In this document: positions 35,903-45,040 of the stretch, piece after piece
Layout: the number at the start of each line of letters is the position of its first letter
Numbering within the stretch: position 1 is the first letter of the stretch
Source of the DNA: CAXBBB01 sp963841855
GTDB taxonomy: Bacteria; Bacteroidota; Rhodothermia; Rhodothermales; BA12
Length of the DNA stretch: 64,000 bases
NCBI GenBank assembly: GCA_963841855.1
Contig: CAWJEJ010000004.1
Coordinates: 496,001 to 560,000 of the forward strand
Direction of reading: 5' to 3'
Notes under the pieces: model-generated
Seen by the model: only the letters and a program-made list of their open reading frames with translations
Database searches by the model: none
What the model was told of the DNA's origin: nothing
Translations under genes and position numbers: made by a program

Positions 35903-38797
35903 TCACTCGGTCGGGGGAGCCAGTCCCAGATACTCCATCGCAAGCGGCAACTGCGCCCTCATCTCTTCCACCGACGCCGCATAGGACGGGTCGCCGGACA
36001 ACTCGGCCATCCGGTCGGAAAGAGCTGCGGCTTCCTCAAACGCTTCAGCGCCGACGTAATGCAGCTGAATAACCTGCCCTACCCTGAGTGCGAACTGGAA
36101 ATCTTGCTGTGAGCCCGTCCGCGCTGCCTCCAGCCGCTGAAGCGTCACGTCCTCTCCCCGCCTGAGTATGGGGAGTGCTCGTTCGTTGGCTTGGGCGGCG
36201 ATGTAGGTGCGCGCCAGACTCGTGAACGTCTGCGCGTCGCCGGGGATGGTCTCGAACGGCACCTTTTCCATTATATAATCGATCAGGTCGCGCGCCTCAT
36301 CGTACCGCTGCTGATCGACGAGCGCGAGGGCGGCGTGCGAGAAGATCGACCTATAGTTGTCGACCATGCTGCGGATGTTATCGTCGAAGTAAACGTCGGG
36401 ATCGTCCAGTCCTCGGAAGCGGAAGTTCTTGAGGTTGCGAATCGTGATATCAGGCACGACGCGGCCGATCGGATCGCTGTGCTGGATCGGGACGATGCGG
36501 TTGGCCTGGCCTTCGAGTTGGAAGAACGGCTGCAAATCGAGCATCCCCGACGGGGCGACCGTCACGGCGAAGTAGAACGGGCGCCTCCACCCTTGTTCGG
36601 CGTTGGTCTTGAGCATATCGAGGATGACCAAGTCGTTGGGTCCCAGGTAGCTCTGCGTCGGGCTGAACTGCCGCCCCTTCAACTCCCACCGCATCGGGCT
36701 GACGAACTGCGCGCCGCTGGGGTTGAGCGCGCCGGGAAGGCTGGCGGTCATCTCACCCGAGCGCATCAGCGACGGATCGACCGGAAACTCGATCTGCCGC
36801 GGCAGCCACCCGACGGGCTGGATGTCGGCGATCTGCTCGTCGGGCAGTTGCATCGCGATGGGTTCGGAATCGCGCGACGACTGGTTCTTCAGTTGGTTGA
36901 TGTACCACGGCGTCTGGAGCAGCGACAGGTTCGCCACGCGCACGTCGCGCCGCACGCCCTCGACTTCCTGGGCATACCACAGCGGAAACGTGTCGTTGTC
37001 GCCGTTGGTGAACAAGACCGCGTTTTCGGCGACGCTGTTCAGCATGTTGTAGGCATAATCAGGCGCGACGTAGCGCCCGCTCCGGTCGTGGTCGGCAAAG
37101 TTGACGGCCAGCATCAGAAGGGGCACGGCGGCGAATGCTACGGCCGATACGCCCAGCGCGGCCGGAATCTTTGCGCGCGCCTGGCCGACGAGTTGTCCCG
37201 TCAGTTCGGCAAGCCCCGCGCCTCCGATTCCGATCCAGAGCGCAAACGCGAAGAACGACGCCACGTAGGAGTAGTCGCGCTCGCGTGGTTGGAGCGGCGT
37301 CTGGTTCAGGTACAGGATGATGCCGATGCCTGTAATGAAGAACAGGATGAAGACCGCGAACGCTCGGCGTGGATCGCGGAGCGCGTGGTAGATCATTCCG
37401 AATAGGCCGAGCAGCAGCGGCAAGGCGAAGTATCCGTTGTGGCTCGACTGCTCACTCGGCGTCTGAAACACGACTTTGCGATTGCCGATGTTGTCGTCCA
37501 GCGCGGCGAAGCCGGTGATGGCTGGAGCCCCCTGCTCGTCCGAGTCCTTGCCCATGAAATTCCACAGGAAGTAGCGCCAGTACATGTAGTTGACCTGGTA
37601 GCCGACGAAGAACTCCATGTCCGAGTCGTACTGCGCATAGACGCTCTGATGCGACGGGTCGGGCGACCAGCGGCGCGGGAACGTCTTGTCGCGCGATCCC
37701 AGGCGGCCCGTCGCGTCGTCGTAGGAGGTGCCTTTAAGCAGCGGCGTGCTACCATACTGCTCGCGCTTGAGGTAGCTCACGATGGCCTCGGACGTTTCGG
37801 GGTCGTTCTCGTCGATCGGCGGGTTGGCGGCGCTGCGAATGAAGATGACGCCATACGTCGAGTAGCCGATCAGGACAGCCATGACCGAGAGCATGACGAG
37901 GTTGAAGACCGGCATCTGCTGCTTCTGCGACCACCACACGCCGACGCCCACCAGCGCGATGACGAAGAGCATGAACGCGAACGGTGCACCGACGGCGCCC
38001 GCGATGGTCGGCAGCGTTTGGATCATGCCGGGGTAGATCGACAGGAAAATGAGGCTCGCCACGATGGCCGTGATGCCCAGTCCGATCACGCGCGACTTGG
38101 TCGACCATGTCGGTTGCTCATACTCGGTGTAGAAGAAGATCAGCGCGACGAAGAAGACGGCCAGCAGGTTGAGCAGGTGCATACCGATGGCCAGCCCGAA
38201 CATGTAGGCGATCAGGATCAGGTAGCGGTTAGCCTGCAAGCCGAACGGGTGGCTGCCGCCCTTGACAAGCGTCGCCTCCTCGGCCTTGGCGATCTCGCTC
38301 CACCGCAGGATCAGCCAGACGACCAGAGCCGTGAACAGCATCGACCCCGCATATACTTCGGCCTCGACGGCGTTGAACCAGAACGAATCCGTGACCGCGA
38401 ACGCGCACGCGCCGATCACGCCGCCCGCCAGCGCGACTACGTCATCGAGCTTGGTCCGCAGGCCGCCGCCAGGCTGTGCCACTTCGGTCCCCTGCCAGTA
38501 GCGCACCAGGTGGACGATGACTAGGTGGGTCAGCAGAATCGTGAACGCGCTGCACAAGACAGACACCATGTTGACAGCCAGCGAGACGTACTCGGTCGGC
38601 ACGAACATCGAGAACAGACGCCCGATGAGCATGTAGAGCGGCGCTCCCGGCGGGTGCGACACCTGCAACCCGTGCGCGATGGCGATGAACTCGCCGCTGT
38701 CCCAGAAAGACGCCGTCGGAGAGACGGTCAGCAGGTAGATGACGAGCGCGTAGAGAAACACGCAGGCCGCGACGGCGCGGTGAACGGTCTTGGACAT
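35903..38797 (-). CDS. DUF2723 multi-pass membrane protein (protein O-mannosyltransferase-like GT-C)
   Basis: 964 residues. The N terminus is diagnostic: after TM1 (AVAACVFLYALVIYLLTVSP) come FWDSGEFIAIAHG and SHPPGAPLY, the loop with the acidic catalytic residue of GT-C enzymes. About 12-13 membrane segments follow to residue ~560. The C-terminal ~400 residues are soluble, beginning FTNGDNDTFPLWYAQEVEGV and ending in a helical, TPR-like region. It probably glycosylates exported proteins or lipids from a lipid-linked sugar. The ATG at 38797 is preferred to one seven codons upstream because it begins the basic stretch before TM1. Confidence 0.85.
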   Translation of the reverse strand: MSKTVHRAVAACVFLYALVIYLLTVSPTASFWDSGEFIAIAHGLQVSHPPGAPLYMLIGRLFSMFVPTEYVSLAVNMVSVLCSAFTILLTHLVIVHLVRYWQGTEVAQPGGGLRTKLDDVVALAGGVIGACAFAVTDSFWFNAVEAEVYAGSMLFTALVVWLILRWSEIAKAEEATLVKGGSHPFGLQANRYLILIAYMFGLAIGMHLLNLLAVFFVALIFFYTEYEQPTWSTKSRVIGLGITAIVASLIFLSIYPGMIQTLPTIAGAVGAPFAFMLFVIALVGVGVWWSQKQQMPVFNLVMLSVMAVLIGYSTYGVIFIRSAANPPIDENDPETSEAIVSYLKREQYGSTPLLKGTSYDDATGRLGSRDKTFPRRWSPDPSHQSVYAQYDSDMEFFVGYQVNYMYWRYFLWNFMGKDSDEQGAPAITGFAALDDNIGNRKVVFQTPSEQSSHNGYFALPLLLGLFGMIYHALRDPRRAFAVFILFFITGIGIILYLNQTPLQPRERDYSYVASFFAFALWIGIGGAGLAELTGQLVGQARAKIPAALGVSAVAFAAVPLLMLAVNFADHDRSGRYVAPDYAYNMLNSVAENAVLFTNGDNDTFPLWYAQEVEGVRRDVRVANLSLLQTPWYINQLKNQSSRDSEPIAMQLPDEQIADIQPVGWLPRQIEFPVDPSLMRSGEMTASLPGALNPSGAQFVSPMRWELKGRQFSPTQSYLGPNDLVILDMLKTNAEQGWRRPFYFAVTVAPSGMLDLQPFFQLEGQANRIVPIQHSDPIGRVVPDITIRNLKNFRFRGLDDPDVYFDDNIRSMVDNYRSIFSHAALALVDQQRYDEARDLIDYIMEKVPFETIPGDAQTFTSLARTYIAAQANERALPILRRGEDVTLQRLEAARTGSQQDFQFALRVGQVIQLHYVGAEAFEEAAALSDRMAELSGDPSYAASVEEMRAQLPLAMEYLGLAPPTE

Positions 38798-38885
38798 AGA
38801 AAGGGCAATGTGAGACACAGGACAAGAAACGCCGCGCCGCCTATCTGCCGAGCGCGTAACCGGCGAAGCCTACCAAAATAAACGA

Positions 38886-38914
38886 CGCGGAGTCCTCCCC
38901 ACGAGGACTCCGCG
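38886..38914. terminator. hairpin between SxtJ and DUF2723 genes
   Basis: CGCGGAGTCCTC (38886-38897) and GAGGACTCCGCG (38903-38914) form a perfect 12-bp stem with a 5-base loop. On the minus strand it is followed by TCGTTTATTTTGG, a partial T tract, so it can end transcription arriving from the SxtJ side. Confidence 0.6.
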
Positions 38915-39152
38915 CCAGCATAGCCGCCCAAGAGCAGCCACTTATACCCTCTCCCCAGACGAGAAGCGCGCAGATCTTCGGTAGCAGACAACGCGCGATT
39001 TCCCTCCACATCAGGCGACCAGTACGGAGGCTCCAAGCCAAGGTTACGGGCAATCAGCGCGTCGTGCTATTTTTTTCGCATACAGCGCGAGTTGGGATGC
39101 CAGAGGGCCTGCGTCTCGCGCTGGAACACCCCTTTTGTAGTCTAGACTGCGC
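38915..39152. other. intergenic stretch without recognised content
   Basis: Together with the flanking hairpin this is a 355-base gap between the DUF2723 and SxtJ genes. No convincing gene, tRNA or known small RNA was found. A T7 run occurs near 39069. The short DUF5989-type gene that often accompanies SxtJ could not be found here on either strand. Confidence 0.4.
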
Positions 39153-39605
39153 CTAAAACGAGCGCTCCATGCGCTCCCGATCATGGACGTCGTATGCCTC
39201 TCGGTCTTTCCAATATGTGCCGCCGGGAGGAGCCACGCGCCGCCCTAGCGGGTCGTGACCGAAGAGGCGCATCACCAGTCCGATAGGTGTGACCAAACCA
39301 AAAAAAACGACGGCCAGCAGGACGTGCGACATCACGAAGCCGAGCACCAGCGCCAAGCCCATCCACACCTTGTACACTGGTCGCAGAAAGGTGGGCGCTA
39401 CGAATCCGAGGACGAGCAGTGCGCCGCCCAGACCCGACAGCGTTCGAACGAGCGTGCCTACCTCGTCCCATCTCCACGCCAAGAAGCCTCCGATCAGCAG
39501 GAATACGACGCCGACCTGCCACCCAAACGTACGCAGCGCTTTGGGACTCGCGTCCAGTTCGGCGAACTCTTCGGCGACAGCTTGTAGGACAGGAGGCAGA
39601 GGCAT
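39153..39605 (-). CDS. SxtJ-family membrane protein
   Basis: 150 residues with three to four hydrophobic segments (VGVVFLLIGGFLAWRW; GGALLVLGFVAPTFL; WMGLALVLGFVMSHVLLAVV; FFGLVTPIGLVMRLFG) and the conserved end DPLGRRVAPPGGTYWKDRE. The last motif identifies the SxtJ family, found beside polysaccharide and DUF2723-type genes. Role unknown. Its start overlaps the stop of the upstream PPC gene (TGATG). Confidence 0.8.
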   Translation of the reverse strand: MPLPPVLQAVAEEFAELDASPKALRTFGWQVGVVFLLIGGFLAWRWDEVGTLVRTLSGLGGALLVLGFVAPTFLRPVYKVWMGLALVLGFVMSHVLLAVVFFGLVTPIGLVMRLFGHDPLGRRVAPPGGTYWKDREAYDVHDRERMERSF

Positions 39606-40288
39606 CAGTCGAACGTCAGGATGCGCAGGTCGTAGGCGCCCACTTCACCGGCCCCGAGCGAGGTGACCCAGATCGTCCACGTTCCCGATGCCGGTGGCAA
39701 ATCACTCAGGCGGGACGACGAAGGGACTTCGGCGTCGTCGTTGCGCCACGTCTGCCCATCGGGCGAGCGGACGACGAGAAATCCGTCGAATCCGTAGCTG
39801 TCCATCTCGACGGTAAACGGCAGCGCCGTGTCGATTGCGCGCTCCATCCGATCGGCGTACTCCCCTTTGGGCAGCTGCTCGTCGCGCGGATCCAGCCGTC
39901 CTTCGATAGTCTCGATTGCGGCGATCGCCCCTGGCGTAATCACCAGCGTGTAGGCGCCCTGCCCGCTCTCGTCGAACGAACTGGCCCAGACGAGATACTT
40001 GCCGGGCACTACGGCGACGGTTTGGATCTGAGACGCCTGCGTCCCTTCGTAATCGTCGTTCGTCTCCTCGGCGCCATTGGGAGAGCGCAGCACGAGAAAC
40101 GTGTCGAACGCGCTCGACTCCATCCGCACGGTTACCTGCTGACCGGCTTGAAGGTCGACGGTATACGCGTCGTAGCGGCCGCCGTATTCCCGCTTGGGAT
40201 CCGCTTCCGAAAGAGTGCCGGACACGTGTTCCACCTGGGCCCACACAGGCAGCGGCGCGCACAATAGGAACACGAGCAGGATGCGCAT
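39605..40288 (-). CDS. secreted protein with two PPC (prepeptidase C-terminal) domains
   Basis: 227 residues from the ATG at 40288, giving a signal peptide (ILLVFLLCAPLPVWAQ). Two bacterial PPC-type beta domains follow: YDAYTVDLQAGQQVTVRMES ... FDTFLVLRSPNG and, after ~100 residues, FTVEMDSYGFDGFLVVRSPD ... GTWTIWVTSL. Usually such domains are appended to secreted peptidases; here they stand alone and lie 13 bases downstream of a subtilase gene, so they may assist it or bind the same surface. Confidence 0.85.
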   Translation of the reverse strand: MRILLVFLLCAPLPVWAQVEHVSGTLSEADPKREYGGRYDAYTVDLQAGQQVTVRMESSAFDTFLVLRSPNGAEETNDDYEGTQASQIQTVAVVPGKYLVWASSFDESGQGAYTLVITPGAIAAIETIEGRLDPRDEQLPKGEYADRMERAIDTALPFTVEMDSYGFDGFLVVRSPDGQTWRNDDAEVPSSSRLSDLPPASGTWTIWVTSLGAGEVGAYDLRILTFD

Positions 40289-40301
40289 GAGGCAGGCGTA
40301 A

Positions 40302-41975
40302 TTAGTTGGAGGACGATACCTGCGCTGCACGCTCTAGCGCTGCCGCTGCATCTACGATGGCACCCGTCACCGATAGGGAGGCGAATGGCACGGTGTCGCT
40401 TTCGCTGCCGGGCCGGACGACGGCTTGCGGATACCGGCGCGCCGTTTCGAGCACGATCGTCCGCACCTGCCGAGCCGTCAGCGTGGGATAATGGCTCATC
40501 ACCAGCGCCGCGACGCCCGTAACGACCGGAGCCGCCATGCTCGTGCCCTGGTTGTCGCCGTACTCGTCGCCGGGGAGCGTCGAGTAGATGTCGACGCCCG
40601 GAGCGAAGACGTCGACGCGCGTAGCGCCGTAGTTGGAGAACGTCGCCGCGAGTTCGTCGCCGCCTTTCCAGGACGACGCGCCGACCTCGATCCACAGATC
40701 CGAGCGCTGGCCGTCCAGGTAGATCGCGGACGGGAAGTTGCGCTCGACTTCGATGTCGGCGCCGTCGTTTCCGGCGGCGTGAACCATCAACACGCCGCGC
40801 TCGGTGGCATAGCGCACGGCGTCGTCGACGGCCTCCTTCTGGGGCGAGTAGCCCTTGCCAAAACTCATGTTGATGATCTGCGCTCCGTTGTCGACGGCGT
40901 AGCGGATGGCGTTGGCCACGTCCTTGTCGCGCTCGTCGCCGTTGGGGACCGCGCGGACGACCATGATGCGCACGCTGTCGGCCACGCCCATCGCGCCGAG
41001 TTGGTTGTCGCGCCGCGCCGCCACGATGCCCGCTACGTGCGTGCCGTGCGTTGCGTCCGGGCCGACCACGTCGGCGTTGCCGTAGGCTGTGTCGTCCAGG
41101 TCCAACGGGTCATCGCCCACCAGATCGCGTGCGTCGAAGTCGACATTGAGTTTGTAGTCGAGCGTGCCGTCGATGTACTCGCGGTAGTCGGTGAGTTCTT
41201 GGGCCGTGATGCCGTTCTGGTTGAGCAGCCGCGCCACGGCGATGGCCTGTTGCAGGTCGGGTCGATCAGCGACTCTGGCAAAGTCCTCCTCGGTCAGCGG
41301 CTCGCCGTCGGTTTTGCCTATAGCGGAGCGCAGCCCGGGCATCGTCGCCTGGGCGATGTCGTCGAACTGCGCGACGCCTGCCTGCTGCTCTTCCAAGCCT
41401 GATCGCTCTTCGGCGATTTCGTCGCGGTATTGGACGTACAGCGCATAATCCGCTTTGTCCGCGTCGGCAACATCCGACTCCGAGAGGCCACCGAAGCGTT
41501 CATCCAGTTCGCGGAAGAGCCGGACGACTTCGAGCGACTCGTAGTTGACGTTGCGCCCGTCCGCCCCGCCGATGAAGTTCCAGCCGTGCACGTCGTCTGC
41601 ATAGCCGTTTCCGTCATCGTCGACGCCGTTACCAGCGACTTCGCCCGCGTTGGTCCACAAGCGGCCCTGCAAGTCTTCGTGTGCCACGTCGGTACCGCTG
41701 TCGATGATGGCTACGACGACGCTGCGCTGCGGCACGCGCATGGTTGTCGATGGCACGTCGGCGCCCGGGAAGCCGCCCATCCGGTCGGACTGGAAGAACC
41801 AGTCGTTCGGCGCGTCGGCAGATTGCGGATCGGGAGGCGTATCCATCTCCTCCTCGCCCGTCGGAGCAGCGGGCGCGTCAACGGTGGGAGGCGCGGGTGG
41901 AGCGACGGACTGCGTCGCCGAGCACGCAGTGAGTGTCAGCAGGAGCAGGAGCGACGAAAGGCGAAGAGGCATCAT
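40302..41975 (-). CDS. subtilisin-like serine protease (peptidase family S8), lipoprotein
   Basis: 557 residues. A lipobox (LLLLLTLTACSATQ) predicts a lipid-anchored exported enzyme. The catalytic triad is present: Asp92 in VVAIIDSGTDVAHEDL, His313 in HGTHVAGIVAA, and Ser479 in QGTSMAAPVVTG. The oxyanion Asn is in HAAGNDGAD. Asp and His are about 220 residues apart instead of ~30 as in subtilisin; the insertion (residues ~105-300) is largely helical and acidic with GVDDDGNGYADDVHGWNF, a pattern seen in Bacteroidota subtilases. It is followed by the PPC-domain gene. Confidence 0.92.
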   Translation of the reverse strand: MMPLRLSSLLLLLTLTACSATQSVAPPAPPTVDAPAAPTGEEEMDTPPDPQSADAPNDWFFQSDRMGGFPGADVPSTTMRVPQRSVVVAIIDSGTDVAHEDLQGRLWTNAGEVAGNGVDDDGNGYADDVHGWNFIGGADGRNVNYESLEVVRLFRELDERFGGLSESDVADADKADYALYVQYRDEIAEERSGLEEQQAGVAQFDDIAQATMPGLRSAIGKTDGEPLTEEDFARVADRPDLQQAIAVARLLNQNGITAQELTDYREYIDGTLDYKLNVDFDARDLVGDDPLDLDDTAYGNADVVGPDATHGTHVAGIVAARRDNQLGAMGVADSVRIMVVRAVPNGDERDKDVANAIRYAVDNGAQIINMSFGKGYSPQKEAVDDAVRYATERGVLMVHAAGNDGADIEVERNFPSAIYLDGQRSDLWIEVGASSWKGGDELAATFSNYGATRVDVFAPGVDIYSTLPGDEYGDNQGTSMAAPVVTGVAALVMSHYPTLTARQVRTIVLETARRYPQAVVRPGSESDTVPFASLSVTGAIVDAAAALERAAQVSSSN

Positions 41976-42030
41976 TATTCGGTGGGTTTGCTGGCAAAAT
42001 ACGTGCGCTCCGAGTGCCTCACACAGAAGC

Positions 42031-42056
42031 GCCCCCGAAGCCGAAACTTCGAGGGC
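42031..42056 (-). terminator. hairpin terminator after the 514-residue lipoprotein gene
   Basis: GCCCCCGAAG (42031-42040) and CTTCGAGGGC (42047-42056) pair with one mismatch across a 6-base loop, 28 bases beyond the stop of the upstream lipoprotein gene. On the minus strand the stem is followed by CTTCTGTGTG, a weak T region. Confidence 0.5.
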
Positions 42057-42083
42057 ACTGCGCCGGACGGCAGTGAGTCCCGC

Positions 42084-43628
42084 TTACTGGCACACGCTAC
42101 TGGGAGCGTCGAACTCTTCGTCGACCGTCGCACCGCTCACCTCGAAGACGGCGCTATACGACTGATTTAGATAACGACCACGCACGTCGTACGTCGTATT
42201 AGCGCGAAGTAGAGAGGTCCTGAGCGTCAGAGCCGCGATCGCATCGGGAGTAGCCGAGTTGACATCGCGAACGATAGTCGGCCTCTCGTCTAGCTGAAAC
42301 CAGTTCGTGCCTCCTTGACGGCGAACGCTAACGGTGAAAGGAGGTACGTTGGTGAAGTACACCCTCTCGCTTGGGTCGGCACAGACTGGACGCAGAGTCA
42401 CCGTCACTGGCGGAAAAACCTGAGGAAGGTCGACTGTGCAGTTGGTGCAAGTCCTCTGGTTAGCAGCCGGAATGAACTGGTTGCGGAAGAAGACGCCCGT
42501 ACGGAAGCGATTGCCGGCTGCCGGAAGCTTGAGAATGGTCGAAGACGAGTTTGCCCCGATCGTTCGGTCTGCATCAAAGCCGTACGCGCTAGCATAGGCC
42601 CGGAGTGCTCCTGTGTTGCCGTTTCGGTTAACTGTGATCGTGACATCCTGAGCAGGTACCCGAACGCGAACGAACACGCAGTAGAAACCCACAAATTGCC
42701 AGCGTCCGACGGCGACGGTTCCGTTCTTGCCTGCCGACACCGTCAGGCTGCCCACATCGACCCAGTTGTTGGTCTCCTCATCAAATCGCGCTAGCGTCAC
42801 TTCGTCGCCGGGAGCGACAGGAAGGCCCGTGTTCGGGTTGATGATGCCATCGGGGATGGAGAATGCGATCTCCGGATCACCGCCCACCTGGGTAGCCGGG
42901 TCGTCGTTCACTCTGGCCTGAATGTTCGTCACGTTGAAGGCTACGTCTTGCTGCCCCTCGGGTGCATCGCTTTCGGGGACGGTATCGAACGAATCGGACG
43001 TGGGGTCGAAGACGGACACTTGGAGTACGGCCTGCCCCGCCAGAGCATTACCGCTGTCATCCTGGAACGTCGCGTTTGCAGGAATGACGACCGAGGTCGG
43101 AGCGGCGTCGCCATCAGGATCCGCCGTCACTGTCGTGGGGGCGTTCTGGCTTACCTGCGCGCTACGGACAGCCACGCCGGTGGGAGGAGCATCCGGCGAC
43201 ACCAGTTTGATCGTGCGCCCGACCAGTCCGGTATCGGTCAGTGCGATGACACGCCGCTGCGGCAGATATCCTTGCGCCTCAATCTGGATCGGGATGAGGA
43301 TCGGATTGGACTGGGTCGGCACCACATCGTTGTCGATGCTGATGTTAAACTGACCGTCTCGAACGTCGATCTCGTTCGTTCCGAGCGCGAAACCGAATGG
43401 GTTGGTGAGCAGACCTGTCAGCGCACCGTCGGTGACCGTGACCGTGACGTTTTCTGCGGTGACGAAGTTGCCCGTCTTAGCGTCCACAATGGCGGCGCCG
43501 ACGACAGTTTTTTGGTCTTCGATGTTGAATTCGAGGACGAAGTCTTCGAAGGCGTCTTCGAGACCAGACGTATCGCACGCACTCAGTCCAAGTGCTGCGA
43601 TCAGTAGTAATGGGATAAGGTGCTTCAT
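42084..43628 (-). CDS. large lipoprotein with ZU5-like and Ig-like beta domains, function unknown
   Basis: 514 residues from the ATG at 43628 (MKHLIPLLLIAALGLSACDT, a clear lipobox). The sequence is beta-rich: an N-terminal carboxypeptidase-regulatory-like region (TGNFVTAENVTVTVTDG), a ZU5-like segment (VVIPANATFQDDSGNALAGQ) and CTNCTVDLPQVFPPVTVTLR with paired cysteines near the end. It is preceded at 49 bases by an outer-membrane-type protein, so the two may form an envelope complex. No enzyme motif. Confidence 0.65.
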   Translation of the reverse strand: MKHLIPLLLIAALGLSACDTSGLEDAFEDFVLEFNIEDQKTVVGAAIVDAKTGNFVTAENVTVTVTDGALTGLLTNPFGFALGTNEIDVRDGQFNISIDNDVVPTQSNPILIPIQIEAQGYLPQRRVIALTDTGLVGRTIKLVSPDAPPTGVAVRSAQVSQNAPTTVTADPDGDAAPTSVVIPANATFQDDSGNALAGQAVLQVSVFDPTSDSFDTVPESDAPEGQQDVAFNVTNIQARVNDDPATQVGGDPEIAFSIPDGIINPNTGLPVAPGDEVTLARFDEETNNWVDVGSLTVSAGKNGTVAVGRWQFVGFYCVFVRVRVPAQDVTITVNRNGNTGALRAYASAYGFDADRTIGANSSSTILKLPAAGNRFRTGVFFRNQFIPAANQRTCTNCTVDLPQVFPPVTVTLRPVCADPSERVYFTNVPPFTVSVRRQGGTNWFQLDERPTIVRDVNSATPDAIAALTLRTSLLRANTTYDVRGRYLNQSYSAVFEVSGATVDEEFDAPSSVCQ

Positions 43629-43677
43629 GAGTAGAGTAGAAGGGAAGCGAGAAAAACCGATGTAAGAGAGGTACGAA

Positions 43678-44406
43678 CTAGCGGGGTCCGACACCCAACG
43701 TGATGCCAAGAGAAATGACCGGCCAGAATTTGGCACCGGCCAGATCGGAAAGCTCGGAGTTGACATTCTCCACAAAATTGGCCGGAACGCCCAGCAGCGC
43801 GTCCTCATCCGTCAATACTGTAACCTCCGGCGCTCCGACGTAGGCGACCCCAAGCTGGAAGTTCACACCGACCCGTCCTTTCGTCATGTTTCCGACACCC
43901 ATGCCCACATACGGCGCAATCGGGGTCGGGTAATCTACCTCGACTCCCAGTCCACCGATCTGCTCGGGCGTGAACGTGGCGAGTTCCTGTCCTCCATCTT
44001 CAAGTATGTAGTTGGACTGACTTCTGACCGACGCGTCCACTCCGTTGAAGTTGAGAAGCAGACCGCCCGTAATGTGAAAGCTGCGGCCACCCGGGTGGAA
44101 ATCGGCGAAAATGCCCGCCGACCCTATGCTGAGCTCTTCTTCATAGCCGAGAACTAAGCCCTCGACATCATGATCTTTCTCCCTGAGTTGGTCATTTTCT
44201 ACGTAGCCGAAAATGCTGTTTGGCTCAGAGATGGGCAGGAGACTAAAGTTGCCTCGAATGTTAACCGTGGGGGTGACGGCGTAAGCAGCATCAACGCCTA
44301 CACCGAATGTGCTGACGCGAAGCATTACGCCTCCTTTCTGTGCAACGGCTGTTCCGGTGCCGAGGAGTAGAGCTGCGCAAAGCAGCAAGAAGTACCGTGT
44401 TCTCAT
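43678..44406 (-). CDS. outer-membrane beta-barrel-like protein
   Basis: 242 residues with a signal peptide (FLLLCAALLLGTGTAVAQKG). Alternating short amphipathic strands rich in Gly and aromatics (GVMLRVSTFGVGVDAAYAVT; GAGKFWPVISLGITLGVG-like end, ending in Gly-Pro-Arg) fit a small porin/OmpA-type barrel as in other Bacteroidota. It is first of a two-gene unit with the 514-residue lipoprotein. Confidence 0.7.
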   Translation of the reverse strand: MRTRYFLLLCAALLLGTGTAVAQKGGVMLRVSTFGVGVDAAYAVTPTVNIRGNFSLLPISEPNSIFGYVENDQLREKDHDVEGLVLGYEEELSIGSAGIFADFHPGGRSFHITGGLLLNFNGVDASVRSQSNYILEDGGQELATFTPEQIGGLGVEVDYPTPIAPYVGMGVGNMTKGRVGVNFQLGVAYVGAPEVTVLTDEDALLGVPANFVENVNSELSDLAGAKFWPVISLGITLGVGPR

Positions 44407-44987
44407 AACGTAAAGAGAGAAGAGGGTGAATAAAAATTAGCACACTTTATATGAAGCGAGCCGAGCGAATGTGGTGGAAGCAGGGGGTTCGAATTATGAA
44501 CCGCCTGGCCTGTACATACTACATGCGTATCCACCCCGTAACCTAATGCGTCGATTTGTTTGGAGGACGGACACTCGGCGAGAGAACGGCGCATGAGGGA
44601 CGCGGCACGATAGGACGTCTCCTCTCAGTCGCGCGCTGTGGCCCGCCGGAAGTGAGTCTTGCAATGGAGCATGGACTTGCGAACCGGGTCGTCTTCAGTC
44701 TGATATCGGCCGTGGAGGGGTATAAGGTGTCAGATGTGCCGAGAAAGGTTGACCGCAACGCGCACATCGGGGTGAGATATGCTGGATTGCCTCTCATTCC
44801 GATGAGTTGGTGCGCATCATCACGCCACTTTTTTTGCAGAGGTCGGGAGGACAGGCAGGGAGGTAGGAATGCCGGTGAGAAAAGCTTGGACGCGAGCGCG
44901 AGCGCGATAGGCAGAAAGGAAATGAAGCCTTGCCTTCTACTATCGGTGCTTAGATGTGAGGGGTAAAGCGTTAGGAAGCAAAATGCG
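44407..44987. other. intergenic region with a probable promoter, otherwise unassigned
   Basis: About 630 bases between the barrel gene and glyS, less GC-rich than its surroundings. Near 44425-44455 the minus strand is AT-rich and contains TAATTTTT, one base off the TAnnTTTG -7 consensus, a fair promoter candidate for the barrel gene. Short open frames here have implausible residue composition. A GGGGGTTCGAATT at 44486 recalls a T arm, but no cloverleaf forms. Confidence 0.4.
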
Positions 44988-44988
44988 C

Positions 44989-45020
44989 ACGCCGCCTCCG
45001 AGGTGAATCAGAAGCGGCGT
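44989..45020 (-). terminator. weak hairpin downstream of glyS
   Basis: ACGCCGC (44989-44995) pairs with GCGGCGT (45014-45020) around an 18-base loop that can add further pairs. On the minus strand it lies 20 bases after the glyS stop and is followed by GCGCATTTTGC, a short T run. Confidence 0.5.
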
Positions 45021-45040
45021 CGGGCCGGGGCGAACGCGGT

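Noticed and set aside
38728..39053. DUF5989-type small membrane gene next to SxtJ
   Set aside because: Frames in this gap lack the single-helix, basic-start form of that family; composition is not protein-like.
44480..44510. Possible tRNA (GGGGGTTCGAATT T-arm-like sequence)
   Set aside because: No matching T stem, acceptor stem or anticodon arm can be formed around it.
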